Shown: positions 1-6,211 of the stretch, in pieces
Numbering within the stretch: position 1 is the first letter of the stretch
Layout: every line of letters starts with the position of its first letter
NCBI RefSeq assembly: GCF_009711475.1
Contig: NZ_SMMD01000948.1
Location: forward strand, 1 to 28,536
DNA from: Fulvivirga aurantia
GTDB taxonomy: Bacteria; Bacteroidota; Bacteroidia; Cytophagales; Cyclobacteriaceae
Length of the DNA: 28,536 nucleotides
Direction of reading: 5' to 3'
Notes under the pieces: model-generated
What the model saw: the letters and a program-made list of their open reading frames with translations, nothing else
Told to the model about the DNA's origin: nothing
Database searches by the model: none
Position numbers and translations under genes: made by a program

Positions 1-93
1 TGCAATTTTTTCTACAGTAAACTTTAACACTATTGCTATGTTGTAGACAATTATTAATCTTTGTTTACTTATCTAACTCATAACCCTCGCCCA

Positions 94-816
94 GTGTTAA
101 AAAAAATTCTATATACCCTCGCGCTTTTAATCATTGTTGGAATTACGGCTTTTTTAATCGCAGACGAACCCTTACCTGAAGGAGAACAGGGGGCCCGCGC
201 AGAATATCTTGCTGAAAAGATGCTCAAGAACCTCAATTACGAAGCCTGGCAAGACTTAAATGCTATCGCCTGGAGCTATCCGCTGGGTCATCATTTTATC
301 TGGGACAAAAAAGCAAATTTAGTCGAAGCCACATGGGACGATAAACGTGTCATATTTAGCCCTGAAACCAAAGAAGGGAAGGTTTATATTGAGGGTGAAG
401 AGCAAACTGAAGAAATTGAAGAGCACATTTCGAAGGCATTTGAATACTTTGCCAATGACTCATTTTGGCTTATTGCTCCCTATAAGGTTACAGACCCTGG
501 CACCAAAAGAAGCGTAGTAGACTATGAAGGTAAAGAAGCTTTGCTTGTACAATATACCTCAGGTGGTGTTACACCTGGTGACTCATATCTTTGGATTTTA
601 GATGACAAGGGAAGACCCACTGCATGGAAGTTTTGGGTAGATATTCTGCCCATTGGTGGATTAAAATTTAGCTGGGAAAATTGGGTAAACGTAGAAGGTG
701 CTCAAATCAGCACATTGCACGATGGACTTATTGACATAGAAATTGAAGACCTCGAGGCAGCCTCTGATGTGGCACAACTAAATGACGGTACAGATCCCTT
801 TGCCCCTATCAGGTGA
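94..816 (+). CDS. Membrane-anchored or exported protein of unknown function
   Basis: I do not recognise the family. With the GTG start at 94 the protein has 240 residues and opens with two lysines followed by a hydrophobic stretch of about 18 residues (LYTLALLIIVGITAFLIA). This is a signal anchor or an uncleaved signal peptide, so the rest is likely periplasmic. The remainder is acidic and rich in Trp and aromatic residues, with alternating beta-like segments (for example residues around SYLWILDDKGRPTAWKFW). No catalytic motif is evident. A TTG at 61 is in frame but adds 11 residues before the hydrophobic stretch, and it overlaps a TAATCTTTG stretch resembling the -7 promoter element, so I prefer the GTG. 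The next gene, an MFS transporter, is 76 bases downstream behind a strong dyad, so they may not be one operon. Confidence 0.75.
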   Translation: MLKKILYTLALLIIVGITAFLIADEPLPEGEQGARAEYLAEKMLKNLNYEAWQDLNAIAWSYPLGHHFIWDKKANLVEATWDDKRVIFSPETKEGKVYIEGEEQTEEIEEHISKAFEYFANDSFWLIAPYKVTDPGTKRSVVDYEGKEALLVQYTSGGVTPGDSYLWILDDKGRPTAWKFWVDILPIGGLKFSWENWVNVEGAQISTLHDGLIDIEIEDLEAASDVAQLNDGTDPFAPIR

Positions 817-845
817 TCTTGGTAATAATAACACTTGGGTAACAC

Positions 846-877
846 ACAGAAAGTCAATGTTGTAACATTATTTCTGT
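846..877. promoter_or_regulatory. 32-base dyad (candidate operator) before the MFS gene
   Basis: Two nested pairs of perfect inverted arms share one centre: ACAGAAA (846-852) with TTTCTGT (871-877), and AATGTT (856-861) with AACATT (864-869) around a 2-base centre. That is 13 matched pairs with one small asymmetry (3 versus 1 spacer bases). It lies just upstream of a near-consensus -7 element (TAACTTCG, 877-884) and 16 bases before the MFS start codon. The low GC content and the lack of a following T-run argue against an intrinsic terminator. An operator for a dimeric repressor is the simpler reading, but a hairpin in the upstream transcript is possible. Confidence 0.5.
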
Positions 878-884
878 AACTTCG
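877..884 (+). promoter_or_regulatory. Near-consensus Bacteroidota -7 element for the MFS gene
   Basis: TAACTTCG differs by one base from TAnnTTTG, the known -7 element of the Bacteroidota primary sigma factor. It ends 8 bases before the ATG at 893, so the leader would be very short. A TTG at 860-862 is somewhat too close to be a standard -33 element. Confidence 0.35.
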
Positions 885-892
885 CACCTTCT

Positions 893-2104
893 ATGAGCAA
901 AGAGCGAATACTCCTTTTAATTTTATCGGCTGCCCTATTCACACACATCATGGACTTTATGATTGTGATGCCGCTAGGACCGCAGCTGATGAGGCTGTTT
1001 GACATTTCACCTCAGCAGTTTAGCTTCCTTGTTTCCTCCTATTCGTTTACCGCAGGTGGCTCAGGATTTATTGCGGCCTTTTTTATAGATAGATTTGATA
1101 GAAAAAGCACATTAGCTTTCGTCTATATTGGGTTTACCTTAGGTACTCTGGCCTGTGCCTTTGCTCCTACTTATGAAATTTTGCTCATTACAAGATGTAC
1201 AGCAGGTGCCTTTGGCGGTATATTGGGTGCATTAGTATTGTCTATTGTCAGTGATGCTATTCCTTTAGAAAGACGAGCAGCAGGTATTGGTTTTGTAATG
1301 GCCTCGTTCTCTGCAGCGTCTGTTTTTGGAGTGCCTTTTGGCCTCTATCTGGCTACTTTGTTTAGCTGGCATGCTCCTTTTTTATTTTTAGGAGGCCTGG
1401 GAGTTGTCATCAGTGTGCTCGTGTTTATTTTCATCCCCTCGATGCGAGCTCATATTGCCAGTGAAGCTGATAAGCCTAGCCCTTTAGAAATCATCAAGCG
1501 AATATTTGGAAGGCGTAACCCTCTTATGGGCTTACTGTTTACTTCTATCCTCATGTTAGGCCATTTTACTATTATTCCATTTATCGCGCCTTATATGGTC
1601 GGCAACGTTGGCTTTACAGAGCAGGAGCTTACCTACATCTACCTGGTAGGTGGCGGACTCACCATATTTTCTTCACCCATGGTTGGTCGGTTTGCTGATA
1701 GCCACGGAAGGCTCAAAATTTTTACGATTTTCGGTATTTTGGTTATGGTTCCACTCCTGGCAATTACTCACTTACCGCCTATCCCGCTATGGCAAGCGCT
1801 TGTCGTGAGTGGTATTTTCTTCATTTTCGCCAATGGTCGAATTGTACCTTCTACTACTATGGTGACCAGTGTAATTAAACCAGAAAATCGAGGTAGTTTT
1901 ATGAGCATACGCTCGTCCATTCAGCAAATCTCTTCTGGATTGGCTGCTATGCTTGGTGGTTTTATAATATCTGAGAAACCTTCTACAGTTACTGAAAATG
2001 CCAAAGCCCTCGTTGGCTATGAGTATGTTGGCTATATCGCCATCGCTTTTAGCATCGGTGCTATTTTTGTAGCAAGACTTCTTAGAGTTGAGAAAGGAGC
2101 TTGA
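893..2104 (+). CDS. MFS transporter (AraJ/DHA1-like efflux type)
   Basis: This is a 403-residue, very hydrophobic protein with about 12 predicted membrane segments, the usual length for the major facilitator superfamily. The signature motif A of the TM2-TM3 loop is visible as GFIAAFFIDRFDRKS around residues 57-71, and TM4 to TM5 carry Arg and Gly/Pro-rich segments typical of drug/H+ antiporters (TRCTAGAFGGILGALV, GFVMASFSAASVFGVPFGLYL). The family moves small solutes across the inner membrane by proton coupling. The substrate cannot be read from the sequence; sugar efflux or drug export are the usual annotations for this AraJ-like group. The gene stands alone, 7 bases from a convergent SGNH hydrolase gene, and its promoter region holds a large dyad that suggests dedicated repression. 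Confidence 0.9.
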   Translation: MSKERILLLILSAALFTHIMDFMIVMPLGPQLMRLFDISPQQFSFLVSSYSFTAGGSGFIAAFFIDRFDRKSTLAFVYIGFTLGTLACAFAPTYEILLITRCTAGAFGGILGALVLSIVSDAIPLERRAAGIGFVMASFSAASVFGVPFGLYLATLFSWHAPFLFLGGLGVVISVLVFIFIPSMRAHIASEADKPSPLEIIKRIFGRRNPLMGLLFTSILMLGHFTIIPFIAPYMVGNVGFTEQELTYIYLVGGGLTIFSSPMVGRFADSHGRLKIFTIFGILVMVPLLAITHLPPIPLWQALVVSGIFFIFANGRIVPSTTMVTSVIKPENRGSFMSIRSSIQQISSGLAAMLGGFIISEKPSTVTENAKALVGYEYVGYIAIAFSIGAIFVARLLRVEKGA

Positions 2105-2138
2105 TAAAAATCTACTGCTGCAAAAGTTGATAAAAATC
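2101..2138. repeat. 12-base direct repeat across a convergent gene junction
   Basis: TTGATAAAAATC occurs exactly at 2101-2112 and again at 2127-2138. The first copy contains the MFS stop codon and the second encodes the end of the convergent SGNH hydrolase. The copies lie 26 bases apart. Confidence 0.7.
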
Positions 2139-2777
2139 AGGATCCTGAAGCATTCTTTCTACCCAAAGGCTGTATTGTCTGGCAGAAGGATGTAGATTGT
2201 CGCTGGCTACCATGTCAGGTTCTCCATTTCGCGACAAGTCTGTAATGTTGTAGTACTTAACACCAGCATCTTCGGTTATTTCCCTATTGATGGCATTATA
2301 CTCATCCAGCTCTTTACCAATGCGATCTTTATCTTTTTCGCCAAAGGGCGTATGACCATAATCTGGTATTGAAACTACAAAAACCTTTGAGTGATCGCCA
2401 CCAGCATGATCTATGGCTATATTAAGTAATTCTTTAAACTCAGGTTTGTAAGAAGATGAAGACTTGCCTTGATATTGATTATTTACGCCTATGAGTAACC
2501 CAACCAGGTCGTAGTTTTTCCCCGGCTTTTGTTTTTCTATCGCTGCTTTAAGTTCGTCTGTCCTCCATCCGGTACGGGCTATTATCAGTGGTTTATCTAC
2601 ATTAAACCCTCTTGCATTGAGTGAATCCTGCAATTGCATGGGCCAACGCTCTTTTTCTTCTACACTCTCACCTATTGTGTAGGAATCGCCTAAAGCTAAA
2701 AAGCTCAAGCCTTCTTGTGCTTGAGCTGTAATAAATAGTAGAAATGTAAATACTGTAAGTATTAATTTATTCGTCAT
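2112..2777 (-). CDS. Exported SGNH/GDSL-family hydrolase
   Basis: The SGNH blocks are clear: block I is ALGDSYTIGE with the nucleophile Ser about residue 32, block III is LIGVNNQYQG with the oxyanion Asn, and block V is DNLHPSARQY with the catalytic Asp/His pair near the C-terminus. Block II is less obvious. The N-terminus (NKLILTVFTFLLFITAQAQ) is a signal peptide, so the enzyme is likely periplasmic or secreted. Such enzymes are esterases, lipases or deacetylases of carbohydrate esters; the substrate is unknown. At about 221 residues it has the usual single-domain length. The start is ATG at 2777 or 2780; both overlap the stop codon region of the upstream small membrane-protein gene (stop at 2767-2769), which points to translational coupling. 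A TTG at 2789 is possible but less likely. Confidence 0.88.
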   Translation of the reverse strand: MTNKLILTVFTFLLFITAQAQEGLSFLALGDSYTIGESVEEKERWPMQLQDSLNARGFNVDKPLIIARTGWRTDELKAAIEKQKPGKNYDLVGLLIGVNNQYQGKSSSSYKPEFKELLNIAIDHAGGDHSKVFVVSIPDYGHTPFGEKDKDRIGKELDEYNAINREITEDAGVKYYNITDLSRNGEPDMVASDNLHPSARQYSLWVERMLQDPDFYQLLQQ

Positions 2778-3006
2778 CATTAATATCAAAATATTCTGCT
2801 ACCACAATAACCATCCCTGCAAAAACCATCACCCCACGCTTTATTTTGGTAGTCGCTTGTTTAGCCTCAGCTACTACTATGTTCTCATTTACTTTTTCAT
2901 TGGTTTGGCTAAGTAATCTGCCCCAGCTTACCAATGATGTTAAGATAAGTGCTGAAACTAAACTTGATACAATAATTTGCTCCAGGAGTTTTTTATTACG
3001 TAACAT
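2767..3006 (-). CDS. Small single-pass membrane protein, unknown function
   Basis: This is a 79-residue protein from ATG at 3006 (a GTG at 3051 would add 15 polar residues). It has one confident membrane helix (IIVSSLVSALILTSLVSWG), a polar Glu/Asn/Lys-rich middle and a second shorter hydrophobic stretch (GVMVFAGMVIVVAEYF) before an acidic tail. No family is recognised. Its end overlaps the start of the SGNH hydrolase gene by about 11 bases, so the two are probably co-translated. A plus-strand open frame across the same bases is a shadow. Confidence 0.55.
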   Translation of the reverse strand: MLRNKKLLEQIIVSSLVSALILTSLVSWGRLLSQTNEKVNENIVVAEAKQATTKIKRGVMVFAGMVIVVAEYFDINDDE

Positions 3007-3129
3007 ATTGTTTCTATTCAGGTGTCTAGTGTTTAGACTGAATCTTTTCACCTTTTGTTACAAGAATATAAATATTTCTCAACAAAAAGTTATTTATTGG
3101 TCATTTTCTTACCTGAAGGACGGTAATTT

Positions 3130-3591
3130 TTACTCGCCTAACACTTCACTATTTGTGTTGGTCACCTCATTTTGGTGGGCAAACTCTGCCACTTTTTTAA
3201 GTCTCAGCGTTTTGATTTCGCCTTTATTTGGCTTCCATTTGCCATTGAGCTGTTTGCCAAAGTTATTTGCGTCTGTTACAAAAACGGCTTCTATAGAGGC
3301 TATATAGTCATTATCACTATCGTAGACTAATACTCCAATTCCGGACTTATTTAGCGCCAACCTACCTGAAAAAACATACATATCTCCTGACTCTACTACA
3401 ATGTAAGAACCGGAGACATTATTATCTGTAAATTGAAGATTAAACTCTATTTGCTGCTTATAACCGAGGGTACCAGTGTAATAAAATAACCCATTGCCCG
3501 GCTCGGTGCTTTCTACCTGGGCCCAGGAAGAGGTTGATAAACTTAAGCTGACTAAGAAAAAACTTAGAAAAAGAAACTTTTTACTTTTCAA
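3130..3591 (-). CDS. Small exported beta-rich protein, unknown function
   Basis: The protein has 153 residues and a clear signal peptide (KSKKFLFLSFFLVSLSLS, then SSWAQ as the likely cleavage site). The mature part alternates beta-type segments (FYYTGTLGYKQQIEFNLQF, GSYIVVESGD) and ends in a GKWKPNKGEIKTLRLKKV segment. This resembles the Bacteroidota families of exported beta-barrel-like proteins whose last strand is 'G.W......k.f.L'; that likeness is from memory and assigns no function. The start codon is TTG at 3591, because no ATG or GTG lies close upstream in frame and the signal peptide begins right there. It follows the response regulator gene after 119 bases on the same strand, so it could be the last gene of that operon or have its own promoter. 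Confidence 0.7.
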   Translation of the reverse strand: MKSKKFLFLSFFLVSLSLSTSSWAQVESTEPGNGLFYYTGTLGYKQQIEFNLQFTDNNVSGSYIVVESGDMYVFSGRLALNKSGIGVLVYDSDNDYIASIEAVFVTDANNFGKQLNGKWKPNKGEIKTLRLKKVAEFAHQNEVTNTNSEVLGE

Positions 3592-3607
3592 GGTATGTGT
3601 CGTTAAC

Positions 3608-3624
3608 TGCTAGCTAATTTAGCA
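3608..3624. promoter_or_regulatory. Short palindrome upstream of the small exported protein gene
   Basis: TGCTA (3608-3612) is mirrored by TAGCA (3620-3624), and inside it GCTAA/TTAGC (3613-3623) is a perfect 11-base palindrome. It sits 17 bases upstream of the TTG start at 3591. It could be an operator or chance; there is no T-run to suggest a terminator. Confidence 0.25.
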
Positions 3625-3710
3625 CTTAAAACGGCTAAAATCAAAAGCAGGTTTTAAAAGCATAGAAACAGCCAGTATAAGCATAAAGTTCAGGCATACA
3701 GGCTTGTAGC

Positions 3711-4469
3711 TTATCGGTCTAGCCAGGCTTTAAAATCACTAACTCTGTCTCTGCTTACCACCGGCTCTTCAGTGTGCTCATTTTTAAACTTCAATTTAAG
3801 CCGACTATTAGAGTAGCTGATTATGTCTTTTATACTTTCGATTCTTACCAGATATTTTCTGTTTACCCTAAAGTAAACTTTTGGATCTACCAGCCCGTCT
3901 ATTTGCTCCAGCGAGTAGTCTAATAAGTAATTGCGATTGTCTACAGTATGGCAATAGGTAGCTTTATCTCTACTAAAGAAGAATAGAATTTCATCAACAG
4001 CTATAGACTTAATGTGCTCACCGGTTTTTACTAAAAATCGATTCTTATATGTGGTTGACAGCATCTGCATCACCGTTGCCATCTGATCGAGCGGGTATGG
4101 TTGTGTATTTTTTGGCAACAGATCATGAAACTTATTGAGGGCTCTTTCGAGCTCTTCTTTATCAATAGGCTTCAACAGATAGTCTATACTATTTACTTTG
4201 AAGGCCTTGAGCGCATATTCATCATAAGCCGTTGTGAAAATTATGGGTGAAGTGATGCTGGTGTGCTCAAAAATCTCAAAACTTAATCCATCAGCCAATT
4301 GTATATCCATGAAAATAAGGTTGGGCTCTGGGTTTTTCTTCAGCCATTCCACACTCTTTTCTACAGAATCTATTTTGGCTAGTACCTGGGCATCAGACTC
4401 GCAACTCAGTATCAGTTTTTCTAAACGATTAGCTGCCAGCCGTTCATCTTCAATGATTAGTATTTGCAT
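3711..4469 (-). CDS. LytTR-family response regulator
   Basis: This 252-residue protein has a receiver domain (about 1-120) and a C-terminal LytTR DNA-binding domain (about 140-245). In the receiver the acidic pocket is E7/D8, the phospho-acceptor is D55 in FMDIQLADG, the switch Thr lies in FTTAYDEYA and the conserved Lys is K100 in YLLKP. The LytTR part shows FLVKTGEHIKSIAVDEILFF and YFRVNRKYLVRI, typical of the family. It acts in the cytoplasm as a transcription regulator after phosphorylation by its partner kinase. It overlaps the 3' end of the kinase gene by 20 bases, so the two form a pair. The likely targets include its own operon with the TonB-dependent receptor, but no LytTR operator could be confirmed. 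Confidence 0.93.
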   Translation of the reverse strand: MQILIIEDERLAANRLEKLILSCESDAQVLAKIDSVEKSVEWLKKNPEPNLIFMDIQLADGLSFEIFEHTSITSPIIFTTAYDEYALKAFKVNSIDYLLKPIDKEELERALNKFHDLLPKNTQPYPLDQMATVMQMLSTTYKNRFLVKTGEHIKSIAVDEILFFFSRDKATYCHTVDNRNYLLDYSLEQIDGLVDPKVYFRVNRKYLVRIESIKDIISYSNSRLKLKFKNEHTEEPVVSRDRVSDFKAWLDR

Positions 4470-5484
4470 TGGAATTTATAATTGGTAGACCCACCTTAAA
4501 TGTATTATCAGCCTCATCGATAATAACAGGTCGTTTTTCTAAAAATGAGTATCGCGATTTAATATTTTCAAGACCGATACCCTCGCCTTCTTTTCTAATT
4601 GTATTTTTCTTTTGCAGGTTATTAGACACATAGAGATACCCATTTTCTGTATAAATCTTAATCTCTAAGGGCCGTGCTTCTGAGACAATGTTATGTTTGA
4701 TGGAGTTTTCTACCAGCATCTGTATAGCCATAGGTACTACAGAAGCGTTAGACACTTCAATATCTGAGCTAAATTTTAAGCTATCGCCATGTCTGATTTG
4801 TTGTAGAAACAGGTAAGACTCTACGAACTTCATCTCAGACTGTAATGTAACGATTTCTTTATCGCGTGCCTCCAGCACGTAACGATAAACCTCAGAGAGC
4901 TTCTTGATGAAACGTGCTGCTGTGTCCTGGTCTTCGTAAACAAGATCGGTAAGTACATTGAAGCTATTAAAGAGAAAGTGTGGGTTTACCTGATTTTTTA
5001 ACGTCTCGTATTTAGCAAGTATGGCTTCTTTCTTAATCTTCTCACCTTCTATTGCCAGCTGTTTCCATGAAATTAAAAAATCTCTACTGTACAAAATAAG
5101 AGAGACTATAAAAGTCACTCCTATGGCTATAAGCATGGTCATTTTGATATTACCAAGGTGAATATCCAGAACCAGTAAATAGAAATAATAGATAACAAAA
5201 ATGGCCAGCCCCGTAAATGTGGCATGACCGAAAATACCTAATAACAATCTTTTGACAGGCGCTTCTAACCAACCAACAACAGAATCCATCCAGCAAGTAG
5301 TGAGTTGATTGCCCTTCCATAGCACCACCCAAACAGTAGAACTGACAAGAATGGGATACAAATAATTTTGACAATCAGGGCAAGTAATTAGGCCCCATGG
5401 AACACCGATAAGCGCTATCAAAAAAGTTTCTTTAAGCTCTTTCTTCCAGTTGAAACTACTTTTTTGACTCGTATCGCTATTCAT
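4450..5484 (-). CDS. LytS-type membrane sensor histidine kinase
   Basis: From ATG 5484 the protein has 344 residues: about four membrane segments in the first 135 residues, then a short coiled linker, the His_kinase domain with LKNQVNPHFLFNSFNVL (catalytic His about residue 169), and an HATPase region with an N-box (IQMLVENSIKHNIV) and a G-box (GEGIGLENIKSRY). This layout is that of LytS/YehU-type kinases that pair with LytTR regulators. A GTG at 5526, overlapping the upstream stop codon as GTGA, is an alternative start and would add 14 residues. An odd feature is the Cys pair CPDC just after the first membrane segment (about residues 35-38), with another Cys at about 64. The signal is unknown; position downstream of a TonB-dependent receptor suggests a link to its substrate or to envelope state. 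Confidence 0.92.
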   Translation of the reverse strand: MNSDTSQKSSFNWKKELKETFLIALIGVPWGLITCPDCQNYLYPILVSSTVWVVLWKGNQLTTCWMDSVVGWLEAPVKRLLLGIFGHATFTGLAIFVIYYFYLLVLDIHLGNIKMTMLIAIGVTFIVSLILYSRDFLISWKQLAIEGEKIKKEAILAKYETLKNQVNPHFLFNSFNVLTDLVYEDQDTAARFIKKLSEVYRYVLEARDKEIVTLQSEMKFVESYLFLQQIRHGDSLKFSSDIEVSNASVVPMAIQMLVENSIKHNIVSEARPLEIKIYTENGYLYVSNNLQKKNTIRKEGEGIGLENIKSRYSFLEKRPVIIDEADNTFKVGLPIINSNANTNH

Positions 5485-5522
5485 GGGGCTAAATAAGATT
5501 TTTTTCCTGTTAAAAACAAAGA

Positions 5523-6179
5523 TCACTCACCGGCAGGTGCTCCACAACGTTGAGCAGCAGCCTCAGCTTGCCTTGCTCCCCACATCGGAGCTATCACACT
5601 TTCTGGTTGCTGAGTTTGAAACAGACTTACCGCTTTTTGTAATTTTTCACAAGCCATAGCTGTGTCTGAACCAAAAAACTGAGCCGTTCCAAATTCCATC
5701 TGGCCTAATAGATACAATGCACGTGGATTTTCTCCATCCATGGCTACGGCCTTGTTTAAAGCTTGCATAGCCAGACCAGAGTATTGTTGCCCACGAGTGG
5801 CAGGATCTGCAGCTACTCGCATCATATGTACAAAACCTTCAAGGGCCACTATCTCATCTTCGCCAGGTGCCAAAGCACTTGCTTCTGAGATTTTTTCTTT
5901 GGCAAGATCGAGGTACTTATCTTTCTCACCGAGTTCTTCTACTCTTGTAGAGATCATAACATATCCAAATGCCGAGTAATATAGCGGTTCCCATTTGTCT
6001 GTTTCCTTTTGCGCGATGCGCTCAAAAGAATTAATGGCATTTTGATACTCTTCAATGTTTTTAGCCATATAAACTTTTTCAATTGAAGATTTCATGGCTT
6101 TTTCATACTTAGATACTTCTGTAAAGCTCCACTGAAGTACTGCTAAAGCAAATAGAGGGATTAGGATTAATTTGTGCAT
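5523..6179 (-). CDS. Exported TPR-like (alpha-solenoid) protein
   Basis: This 218-residue protein has a short N-terminal signal peptide (HKLILIPLFALAVLQWSFT). The body is helical with TPR-like periodicity: YQNAINSFERIAQ, EPLYYSAFGYVMIS, YLDLAKEKISEASALAPGEDE, AMQALNKAVAMDGENPRALYLLGQMEFG and ACEKLQKAVSLFQ. Residues such as A-L-x-P-x-N-P-R-A match TPR helix pairs although the repeats are degenerate. It is probably periplasmic and would serve as a protein-interaction module. It lies between a TonB-dependent receptor (32-base gap) and a histidine kinase, an arrangement that suggests a scaffold or coupling role between receptor and sensor; this is inference. No enzymatic motif is seen. Confidence 0.85.
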   Translation of the reverse strand: MHKLILIPLFALAVLQWSFTEVSKYEKAMKSSIEKVYMAKNIEEYQNAINSFERIAQKETDKWEPLYYSAFGYVMISTRVEELGEKDKYLDLAKEKISEASALAPGEDEIVALEGFVHMMRVAADPATRGQQYSGLAMQALNKAVAMDGENPRALYLLGQMEFGTAQFFGSDTAMACEKLQKAVSLFQTQQPESVIAPMWGARQAEAAAQRCGAPAGE

Positions 6180-6211
6180 AATTTTAGTTGTTTTGGGTTT
6201 ATAATTGATTT

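Noticed and set aside
3109..3130. Plus-strand hairpin TTACC/GGTAA with a short T-run as a terminator
   Set aside because: No plus-strand gene ends here; the nearest genes run on the minus strand, and the minus-strand version lacks a T-run after the stem.
2846..3307. 153-codon plus-strand frame opposite two minus-strand genes
   Set aside because: It covers the reverse of a coherent membrane-protein gene and the end of an exported-protein gene; its translation is Ser/Phe/Leu-rich with no motif, as expected of an antisense shadow.
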